This document shows positions 58,404 through 64,000 of a DNA stretch of 64,000 nt, piece by piece. Source of the stretch: Halomonas saccharevitans. GTDB lineage: Bacteria > Pseudomonadota > Gammaproteobacteria > Pseudomonadales > Halomonadaceae. The notes beneath the pieces are model-generated. The model was not told where the DNA came from, searched no databases, and saw only the letters and a program-made list of their open reading frames with translations. Each line of letters begins with the position of its first letter. Within the stretch, counting starts at the first letter, position 1. The stretch spans positions 20,048 to 84,047 of the forward strand of contig NZ_FPAQ01000015.1 in the NCBI RefSeq assembly GCF_900116405.1, written 5' to 3'. The position numbers and the translations under genes were made by a program.

Positions 58404-58610
58404 GGTGCCCTCCTTATATATATGAAGACTCTGCTGTACGACGTCTCGGCGTGTGCGGTCTTTTGTGTCTGATTTTATGCAGCGTTGCCGATCAGTTTAG
58501 TGGCCCCCCGAGGGCGGGCAAAGACGACCTTGGCAGGAGACGAGCCGGGGCGGCGTGCTAGGGTGGCGCAGATCACCCCGGCCATTCGGGACAGACACAA
58601 GGAGAGAGGC

Positions 58611-59288
58611 ATGATCAAGGTTCACCATCTGGAGAACTCCCGCTCGCAGCGGGTCGTGTGGCTGCTCGAGGAGCTGGCCGTCGACTACGAGATCGTTACC
58701 TACCGGCGCGACGCCCGCACCATGCTGGCTCCCGCCTCGCTGCGCGAGGTGCATCCGCTGGGCAAGTCGCCGGTGATCACCGACGAGGCGCGAGGCGGCC
58801 GAGCGGTGGCGGAGTCGGGGGCGATCCTCGAGTACCTGATCGAGCGTTTCGAGGCGCAGGACGCCCTGGTGCCGCCGGCGGGCAGCGAGGCACGCGAGCG
58901 CTACCGCTTCTGGCTCCACCACGCGGAGGGCTCGGCGATGCCGCCCCTGGTGATGCGGCTGGTATTTGCCAGCCTCGGCAGGCCCCCGGTGCCGGCACTC
59001 GCCAGGCCCATCGGCCGGCTCTTCGCCCGCGGCGTGGAGCAGCAGTTCCTGGCGCCTCAGATCCGCCAACTGACCGACTATTGGGAGGCCGAACTCGAGC
59101 GCGCGCCCTGGTTTGCCGGTGAGGCCTTCAGCGCGGCGGATATCCAGATGAGCTTCCCGCTGCTGGCGCTGGAGACCGGCGGCGGCCTGGCCGACACTCC
59201 GCGGCTGCGCGCCTTCCTGGCGGCCTGCCGCGAGCGGCCCGCCTATCGTCGCACGGTCGAGGCGGTGGGAGAGTTCTCGCTGCCGTGA
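58611..59288 (+). CDS. Glutathione S-transferase family protein
   Basis: The protein has 225 residues. The N-terminal thioredoxin-like domain MIKVHHLENSRSQRVVWLLEEL...VHPLGKSPVI and ESGAILEYLIERF give the glutathione site (Ser in NSRSQR), followed by the all-helical C-terminal domain with WFAGEAFSAADIQMSFPL. The ATG at 58,611 follows GGAGAG. It resembles the group of GSTs found in many proteobacteria with broad or unknown substrates. Confidence 0.9.
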   Translation: MIKVHHLENSRSQRVVWLLEELAVDYEIVTYRRDARTMLAPASLREVHPLGKSPVITDEARGGRAVAESGAILEYLIERFEAQDALVPPAGSEARERYRFWLHHAEGSAMPPLVMRLVFASLGRPPVPALARPIGRLFARGVEQQFLAPQIRQLTDYWEAELERAPWFAGEAFSAADIQMSFPLLALETGGGLADTPRLRAFLAACRERPAYRRTVEAVGEFSLP

Positions 59289-59406
59289 ATGCTCTTATGA
59301 CCTTTTTCCAGGATCTTCTGACCATTCATTCTATTTGTACATATTGTGGTCGCTGATCAAGGCCGGATAATGAATTCATCTATATCCGAGTAAAGAGGTC
59401 GGGAAT

Positions 59407-60330
59407 ATGATCAAGTCCGCATTCATAGGCTTGGGCCTGGCGATGGCAACGTCCCAGGCGATCGCCGCCGATGTCGAGCCGCTGGTCGAGGCCGGCTGGC
59501 TCGCCGAGCGGCTCGGTGGCGACGACCTCGTGGTGCTCGACGTGCGATCTAGCATCGACGACGGCGGCGATCGCGGCAGCTTCGAGGCCGCGCACATCCC
59601 TGGCAGCGTCTACAGCAGCTACACCCAGGCCGGCTGGCGCGAGACCCGAGACCACGTCGCCGGCCTGCTGCCCTCGGTTGAGAACCTCGAGTCGCTGATC
59701 GGCGGGCTCGGCATCGATAACGACGACACCGTGGTCATCGTGCCCGCGGGGACCGGCGCCACCGATTTCGGCAGCGCCGCCCGGGTCTACTGGACCTTCA
59801 AGGTGCTCGGGCACGACGAGGTGGCGATCCTCGACGGCGGCTTCGCCGGCTGGCAGGCCCAGGACAAAGAGATCGCCAGCGGCGCGATCCCGCCCCCCGA
59901 CGCCGCCGACTTCCAGGGCCGGCTCGATACGACGCTGATCGCCACCACCGAGGAGGTGCAGGTCGCCCGCGAGACCCAGGCGCAGCTGGTGGATGCCCGG
60001 CCGGCGGACTACTTCCGCGGGGAGACTCAGTCGCCCGCGGCCACGGCGCCGGGGACCATTCCCGGCGCCCGCAACCTGCCGTTCCATCGCCTGCTGACGC
60101 AGCGCCAGCAGGCCTGGTACCTGGATGACGAGATGCTCGGCGCGCGCATCAACGCCGCCGAGCTGGATCGCGAGGTGCCCACCGTGGCGTTCTGCAACAC
60201 CGGGCACTGGGCGGCCATCGACTGGTTCGTGCTCAGCGAGGTGGCGGGCTTCGACCAGGTTCGCCTCTATGACGGCTCGATGGCCGAGTGGACCCGGGGC
60301 GAGGATCTCCCGCTGGCCCTGGCCGAGTAG
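59407..60330 (+). CDS. Exported two-domain rhodanese (sulfurtransferase)
   Basis: The protein has 307 residues. A signal peptide (cleavage near SQAIAA) is followed by two rhodanese domains: LVVLDVRSS...GSFEAAHIPGSVYSSY and VDARPADYF...APGTIPGARNLPF. The active-site Cys is in the second domain (AFCNTGHWAAIDWFVLSE). The loop CNTGHWAA differs from the thiosulfate type CRxGxT. It acts in the periplasm, likely in thiosulfate or cyanide sulfur transfer. It has its own upstream gap. Confidence 0.88.
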   Translation: MIKSAFIGLGLAMATSQAIAADVEPLVEAGWLAERLGGDDLVVLDVRSSIDDGGDRGSFEAAHIPGSVYSSYTQAGWRETRDHVAGLLPSVENLESLIGGLGIDNDDTVVIVPAGTGATDFGSAARVYWTFKVLGHDEVAILDGGFAGWQAQDKEIASGAIPPPDAADFQGRLDTTLIATTEEVQVARETQAQLVDARPADYFRGETQSPAATAPGTIPGARNLPFHRLLTQRQQAWYLDDEMLGARINAAELDREVPTVAFCNTGHWAAIDWFVLSEVAGFDQVRLYDGSMAEWTRGEDLPLALAE

Positions 60331-60372
60331 GGGCGCGACGCGCCATTGCTACGGGGCGCATGCGCTCATTGA

Positions 60373-60400
60373 AACCCGTCGCGGCCTGCCGCGGCGGGTG
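60373..60400 (+). terminator. Hairpin after the rhodanese gene
   Basis: ACCCGTCGCGGC pairs with GCCGCGGCGGGT (one T-G pair) with a two-base loop. A short T-rich stretch follows (GTCGTCGTTATG). It separates convergent genes. Confidence 0.5.
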
Positions 60401-60446
60401 TCGTCGTTATGTCGTCGTTAGGGCGTTTCGCTCGGCTCTTTTCAGT

Positions 60447-60716
60447 TCAGTCTTGAGACCCGTCGACCTTCGGCCCCAGCGGCCCCAGCCACAGCCAGAC
60501 CTGCAGGATCACCAGCACCGGCAGCAGCCAGACCGGCGCGCCGGTCACCGCGTTAAGCATCAGATGGAGGAAGAAGGCCGTGATCCCGGCGGTGAGGCCC
60601 ACCAGGGGGAAGCGCAGGGGGCGCTCGTGACCCTGCAGGCGGGAGAGGCGGAACAGCGTACCGACCACGGTGCCGAAGACGGCGGACAGGCTCAGGGGAA
60701 GCAGAAGGTCCAGCAT
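60447..60716 (-). CDS. Small hydrophobic membrane protein
   Basis: The protein has 89 residues with three hydrophobic helices (LLPLSLSAVFGTVVGTLFRL, FPLVGLTAGITAFFLHLML and VWLLPVLVILQVWLWL) and ends GPKVDGSQD. I do not recognise the family. The ATG at 60,716 was chosen to start the first helix; the ribosome site is weak (AAGAG). It lies between the rhodanese and YdcF genes. Confidence 0.6.
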   Translation of the reverse strand: MLDLLLPLSLSAVFGTVVGTLFRLSRLQGHERPLRFPLVGLTAGITAFFLHLMLNAVTGAPVWLLPVLVILQVWLWLGPLGPKVDGSQD

Positions 60717-60865
60717 GTCGAGTCTCTTGTCGATGAGAATGGGTCGAGGCGAAAGGGCTGAAGAGAAAGGGCTGAAGAGAAAGTGCCGAGGGAAATGGGA
60801 GGTCGTGCTCGCCGGGCATCTCACTGCCTCTCAAGGGCGGGACCGTCCGTCGTGTGGACGTCGGG

Positions 60866-61624
60866 TCACTCGCCGCGGCGCAGCAGACGCTCGCGCAGCG
60901 CCAGTTCGGCGCGTCCCAGCCATTCATGCAGGGCGCGCGTGCTCTGGTGGAGATGGTAGGCGCGGGGTAGCCAGTCGGCGGTGCCGCCGCTCGGCGGGCT
61001 TGCAAACTCGGTCGGAGCGGGCGTCACGCTAAGTCCTGCCCGTTCAAACTCGGCCTGCGCCCGGGGCAGGTGCCAGGCCTGTGAGACCAGCGCGACGTGC
61101 TCGATCCCGTCCGCGCCGAGCATCTCGGCGGTGTAGCGGGCATTCTGGGCGGTATCGCGGCTGCTTCCCTCCATCCACCTGACCGGCACCTCGAAGACCT
61201 CGCGCAGCGCCGCGGCCATCAGGCTCGCCTCGGCGCTGTGTTCGTCATGGACTCGGCCGCCGCTGACCAGGATTGGCAGCCCGGTCTGGCGGTGCAGGTG
61301 GGCGCCGTAGGCCAGCCGCCGCCAGCTGGCATTGGCGGGGGCGTCTCCCCAGCCGAACTCCGGGGCATCGACGTCGCGACCGCCCCCTAGGATGACGATG
61401 GCCCGGGCCTCGCGCAGCTGACTCGGGCCGGCCAGCGCCGCTGGCTCGAGTCCCTGGCGCAGGGCATAGCTGGTCATCGGCGTGGCGAGCACCAGCAGCC
61501 CGCCCAGGCCCAGTACCACCAGCAGGCCGCCGAGAAGCCGCATCCGCGACCACAGCGCCATTCCCAGCAGCGTCAGCAGCCCATTGGCCAGCGGGGGAAG
61601 TAACAGATACTTGAGCATCGCCAT
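60866..61624 (-). CDS. YdcF/DUF218-family membrane protein
   Basis: The protein has 252 residues. Two membrane helices fill residues 4-50. The DUF218 domain follows: AIVILGGGRDVD, LPILVSGGRVHDEHSAEASLMAAAL, GSSRDTAQNARYTAEML and HVALVSQAWHLPRAQAEFERAGLSVTPAPTEF. Relatives include ElyC, which affects envelope biogenesis. The start is ATG 61,624 or 61,618. The role here is not known. Confidence 0.85.
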   Translation of the reverse strand: MAMLKYLLLPPLANGLLTLLGMALWSRMRLLGGLLVVLGLGGLLVLATPMTSYALRQGLEPAALAGPSQLREARAIVILGGGRDVDAPEFGWGDAPANASWRRLAYGAHLHRQTGLPILVSGGRVHDEHSAEASLMAAALREVFEVPVRWMEGSSRDTAQNARYTAEMLGADGIEHVALVSQAWHLPRAQAEFERAGLSVTPAPTEFASPPSGGTADWLPRAYHLHQSTRALHEWLGRAELALRERLLRRGE

Positions 61625-62172
61625 GGCGGTAGAGGCCTCGTGTCGTCCGTCATTCGCGGTGCCGCTCACCCTAGCAGAGCGACTCTCGAAACGCTTGCTG
61701 GGTGTTCCGCTTACTCCAGCCACATTTCCAACGATCATTCTTGCGCCTACCATGCAGCGTGAGACAACCGAGCATGCTCACGGCCCGATACGACCGCGCT
61801 TCTCCCGGGCAACGCAGGTGCGATCACTCGCCGAGGAATCGCTTCCAGACGCGGCTGGGCCACCGGGATGCGTTTCGGGTGTTGCAGGCGTGTGCTGCCG
61901 GGGCGCTTGATGCCAGTGGTGCCGCGCGGGCGACTTGAATTCTGAACGTGAAGCCAGGACGGTGCGTTTGTGTATTCGTAAAACCGAATGGATTAGGGCC
62001 CGTTAAGAGCCCGCTATCGCTGTGATATTTGCCGGGTCGGCTGTGTGCCATGTCGGCTCTGTGCATGAAACGGCAGGTGCCCTGTACTGCGGGCCGACCG
62101 GGGCTCACGGGCGCGTTTGGCCCAAAGCGGTATCCTTACAAAGCTAGACATCATCCACCCAGGAGAGCCTCG
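61625..62172. other. Intergenic region, no supported gene
   Basis: About 550 bases lie between the divergent YdcF and secreted-protein genes. Short frames occur on both strands but lack ribosome sites and recognisable products. The segment 61,820-61,940 reads coding-like in one frame (SPRNRFQTRLGHRDAF) and could be a decayed fragment. The promoter for the secreted protein should lie near its right end (TATCCT at about 62,130). Confidence 0.4.
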
Positions 62173-62529
62173 ATGACTCTGTCCAAGATGACCCGCACCG
62201 CCTTTTTTGCCGCCCTTGTGACCATGGGGGCGGGAACGACCGGCGCCACGGCCGCTTCGAGTGCGGATGAGCTGCGCGAAGCGCTGGTCGGCAATACCTT
62301 CCAAGGTGGGATGGGAGGTGGCGTCTATACCAGCTACTTCGCCGAGGACGGCACCTACGTGGATGCCGCCGGCGGTGGTACCTACGAGATCACCGAGGAG
62401 GGCGTCTGCTATCCCGGCACCGATTTCGGCTGCTATGCCGCCCAGATCGACGGCAACCAGCTGGAGTGGTTCCAGAACGGCGAAAGCGTCGGCAGCGGGG
62501 TGATCGAGCAGGGCAATACCCTGGAGTGA
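62173..62529 (+). CDS. Small secreted protein
   Basis: The protein has 118 residues. A signal peptide (cleavage near GATAA-SSA) is followed by a short beta-rich domain: ELREALVGNTFQGGMGGGVYTSYFAEDGTYVDAAGGGTYEITEEGVCYPGTDFGCYAAQIDGNQLEWFQNG. Two cysteines could form a disulfide. The pattern (a value changing with an added component, then W/Y-rich strands) recalls small periplasmic DUF-type proteins of halophiles and marine bacteria; I do not recognise the family. GGAGAG precedes the ATG. Confidence 0.72.
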   Translation: MTLSKMTRTAFFAALVTMGAGTTGATAASSADELREALVGNTFQGGMGGGVYTSYFAEDGTYVDAAGGGTYEITEEGVCYPGTDFGCYAAQIDGNQLEWFQNGESVGSGVIEQGNTLE

Positions 62530-62559
62530 TCGCCACCGCGCGCCATCGACACGCGTGAT

Positions 62560-62583
62560 GAAGCTCGCCCAAGGGCGAGCTTC
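62560..62583 (+). terminator. Terminator after the secreted-protein gene
   Basis: GAAGCTCGCCC pairs perfectly with GGGCGAGCTTC (11 bp) with a very tight loop. T-run is weak. The heptamer repeat follows directly. Confidence 0.65.
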
Positions 62584-62590
62584 ACTTACT

Positions 62591-62625
62591 AGCCTTCAGC
62601 CTTCAGCCTTCAGCCTTCAGCCTTC
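62591..62625. repeat. Five tandem copies of the heptamer AGCCTTC
   Basis: AGCCTTC repeats exactly five times head to tail in the gap between the secreted-protein gene and nth. It lies outside any gene and is likely to vary in copy number between strains. Confidence 0.92.
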
Positions 62626-62793
62626 AAAGCCGCGCCGCCCGTTCGGTATCGGTCCCTCCCCGGGCCCTTTCGGCGACCGGGTCTTGTGATGCGAAGACCC
62701 TAGGCCGGATCGACGAGGCATATCGGCATCAGAAGCGCGTGATCGATCCTCCGGCGTTGGCGGGGCGATCGATGCGACCCGCCGCGACAAGCT

Positions 62794-63429
62794 CTAGAGG
62801 TCGATCTTGTCCTTGAACTCGCAGAGGTCCTCGATGACGCAGCTGCCGCAGCGAGGCTTGCGGGCCAGGCAGGTGTAGCGTCCGTGCAGGATCAGCCAGT
62901 GGTGGGCATCCTGGCGAAACTCTCGAGGCACATGGCGCATCAGCTTCTGCTCGACCTCGACCACATCCTTGCCCTTGGCGATCCCGGTGCGGTTGGACAC
63001 CCGGAAGATATGAGTGTCCACGGCGATGGTGGGCTCGCCGAAGGCGGTGTTGAGCACCACGTTGGCGGTCTTGCGCCCCACGCCCGGCAGCGCCTCCAGG
63101 GCCTGGCGGGTGCGAGGGACCTCGCCCGCGTGCTGCTCGACCAGGATCCGGCAGGCCTTCATCAGGTTCTCGGCCTTGGTGTTGTAGAGGCCGATGGTGC
63201 GGATGTGCTCCTTCAGGCCGTCGAGGCCCAGGTCGAGGATCGCCTGGGGCGTGTTAGCCACCGGGAAGAGCCGAGCCGTGGCCTTGTTGACGCCCACGTC
63301 GGTGGCCTGGGCCGAGAGCAGCACCGCGGCGAGCAGCTCGAAGGGGCTAGACCAGTGAAGCTCGGTGGTCGGCTCGGGGTTGTGGTCGCGCAGCCGCGCG
63401 AAGATGTCAAAGCGTTTCTGGGCGTTCAT
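62794..63429 (-). CDS. nth: Endonuclease III
   Basis: The protein has 211 residues. The helix-hairpin-helix EALPGVGRKTANVVLN holds the catalytic lysine, VDTHIFRV the catalytic Asp, and CLARKPRCGSCVIEDLC the four cysteines of the [4Fe-4S] cluster (C-x6-C-x2-C-x5-C). It removes oxidised pyrimidines from DNA. It is a single gene here; rnf genes, which often precede nth, are not in view. Confidence 0.96.
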   Translation of the reverse strand: MNAQKRFDIFARLRDHNPEPTTELHWSSPFELLAAVLLSAQATDVGVNKATARLFPVANTPQAILDLGLDGLKEHIRTIGLYNTKAENLMKACRILVEQHAGEVPRTRQALEALPGVGRKTANVVLNTAFGEPTIAVDTHIFRVSNRTGIAKGKDVVEVEQKLMRHVPREFRQDAHHWLILHGRYTCLARKPRCGSCVIEDLCEFKDKIDL

Positions 63430-63438
63430 CAGTTTTGC

Positions 63439-63508
63439 GCGAGATACCCCGTACTTTTTAGTGCGGGAAGGGATAGCCCTTCGTCCGCCAGGACGACCCT
63501 GTTCTCGC
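63439..63508. other. Compact segment of three perfect hairpins enclosed by a closing stem
   Basis: GCGAGA (63,439-63,444) pairs with TCTCGC (63,503-63,508). Between them are three hairpins in immediate succession: CCCGTAC/GTGCGGG (loop six, one G-U), AAGGG/CCCTT (loop four) and CGTCC/GGACG (loop four). The result is a four-way cloverleaf of 70 bases. It lies between nth and tnpB. It could be the structured end of the insertion sequence, a leader RNA, or a regulatory RNA; it is not a tRNA. Confidence 0.6.
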
Positions 63509-63562
63509 TGCCTCCTACTTTGGTGGTTGCTATCTATATATGTTTATTTATACAGTGCGAAA

Positions 63563-64000
63563 ATGACGAAACGCGCTTACAAATACCGCTTCTATCCGAC
63601 GCCTGAACAGGAACAGCTCCTGGCCAGGACCTTCGGGTGCGTGCGCTTCGTCTACAATGCCGTGCTGCGTTATCGCACCGATGCGTTCCAGCAGCGCCAA
63701 GAGAAAATCGGCTTTACAGCGGCAAATGCTGAGCTGTCGCGGATGAAGAAGGCCGAAGACACCGCGTTCCTCAGTGAAGTGAGTTCGGTACCGCTTCAGC
63801 AGTGCCTTCGTCACCAGCAGACCGCCTTTAAGAACTTCTTTGAGGGCCGCTCCCGCTACCCGGCCTTCAAGAGCAAGCGACACCGCCAGTCGGCGGAGTT
63901 CACGCGATCGGCATTCACGTATCGCGATGGGAAACTGTTCCTGGCCAAGTGCAAGGCGCCGCTCGCGATCCGCTGGAGTCGTGACTTGCCCAGCGAGCCG
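63563..64000 (+). CDS. tnpB: IS200/IS605-family OrfB (TnpB-type) protein, N-terminal part
   Basis: The first 146 codons of a TnpB-type protein are seen and the frame leaves the window on the right. MTKRAYKYRFYPTPEQEQLLARTFGCVRFVYNAVLRYR is the typical OrfB helix-turn-helix start, and SVPLQQCLRHQQTAFKNFFEGRSRYPAFKSKR is the next conserved block. The RuvC-like nuclease and zinc ribbon would lie beyond the window. The GC content is lower than in neighbouring genes, as expected for a mobile element. No tnpA transposase gene lies between nth and this gene. TnpB proteins are RNA-guided nucleases whose guide RNA is usually at the 3' end. Confidence 0.9.
   Translation, partial: MTKRAYKYRFYPTPEQEQLLARTFGCVRFVYNAVLRYRTDAFQQRQEKIGFTAANAELSRMKKAEDTAFLSEVSSVPLQQCLRHQQTAFKNFFEGRSRYPAFKSKRHRQSAEFTRSAFTYRDGKLFLAKCKAPLAIRWSRDLPSEP

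Noticed and set aside
63439..63508. tRNA gene
   Set aside because: Stem lengths and loops are wrong (four-base loops, no TTCRA T-loop, no CCA, no anticodon loop of seven).

Overview
The window looks like chromosome from a moderately halophilic gammaproteobacterium, most likely Halomonas or a close relative. This is inferred from the high GC content, an Mrp-type cation/proton antiporter gene at the left edge, TRAP import genes, and gammaproteobacterial gene orders (uvrY-uvrC-pgsA-tRNA Gly/Cys/Leu, fxsA-groES-groEL, lapA-lapB-pyrF). No sequence search was possible, so the genus is a judgement.

Positions 1-13,500: the start of mrpA, two tandem His-rich lipoproteins, then an acetoin/2,3-butanediol module. 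An AcoR-type sigma-54 activator is divergent from an operon that begins with a Tat-exported small subunit and a GMC flavoprotein. The operon continues with acetoin dehydrogenase E1 alpha, butanediol dehydrogenase, E1 beta, a free-standing lipoyl domain, an E2 catalytic core and a lipoate-ligase-like protein. A sigma-54 promoter and a 16-bp palindrome lie upstream. The same palindrome core occurs twice upstream of a second sigma-54 promoter that would drive a secreted VOC-fold protein at 11.8-12.4 kb, which suggests one regulon.

Positions 13,500-25,100: an aminotransferase and AraC regulator pair, then one tight operon of a TRAP transporter, an acetylpolyamine-amidohydrolase-like enzyme, RidA, an ornithine-cyclodeaminase-family enzyme and a second histone-deacetylase-fold amidohydrolase. 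I read this as import, deacetylation and deamination of an acetylated diamine or diamino acid, possibly an acetylated compatible solute. It is the best candidate here for an undescribed pathway. A DUF4105 protein and a Na+/H+ antiporter-family permease follow.

Positions 25,100-52,900: mostly housekeeping genes. These include trmJ, groEL/groES with a sigma-32 promoter, fxsA, pyrF, lapA/lapB, ihfB, sdhE/ygfX, nadB, three tRNAs, pgsA, uvrC, uvrY, tRNA-Ala, thiO-thiS-thiG under a TPP riboswitch, argF, a monothiol glutaredoxin, rnt and argG. A proline-racemase-family enzyme with an unusual active site sits among them. Two repeat structures stand out: 14 copies of an 8-mer beside groEL, and 113-bp tandem repeats beyond the uvrC stop codon that carry the last codons of uvrC.

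Positions 51,700-64,000: a signalling locus (DUF294 protein, symporter-histidine kinase, small membrane protein, membrane PAS/exonuclease fusion, lone receiver domain), then GST, rhodanese, YdcF, a small secreted protein and nth. A TnpB-type transposase gene runs off the right edge. It is preceded by a compact segment of three perfect hairpins enclosed by a closing stem.
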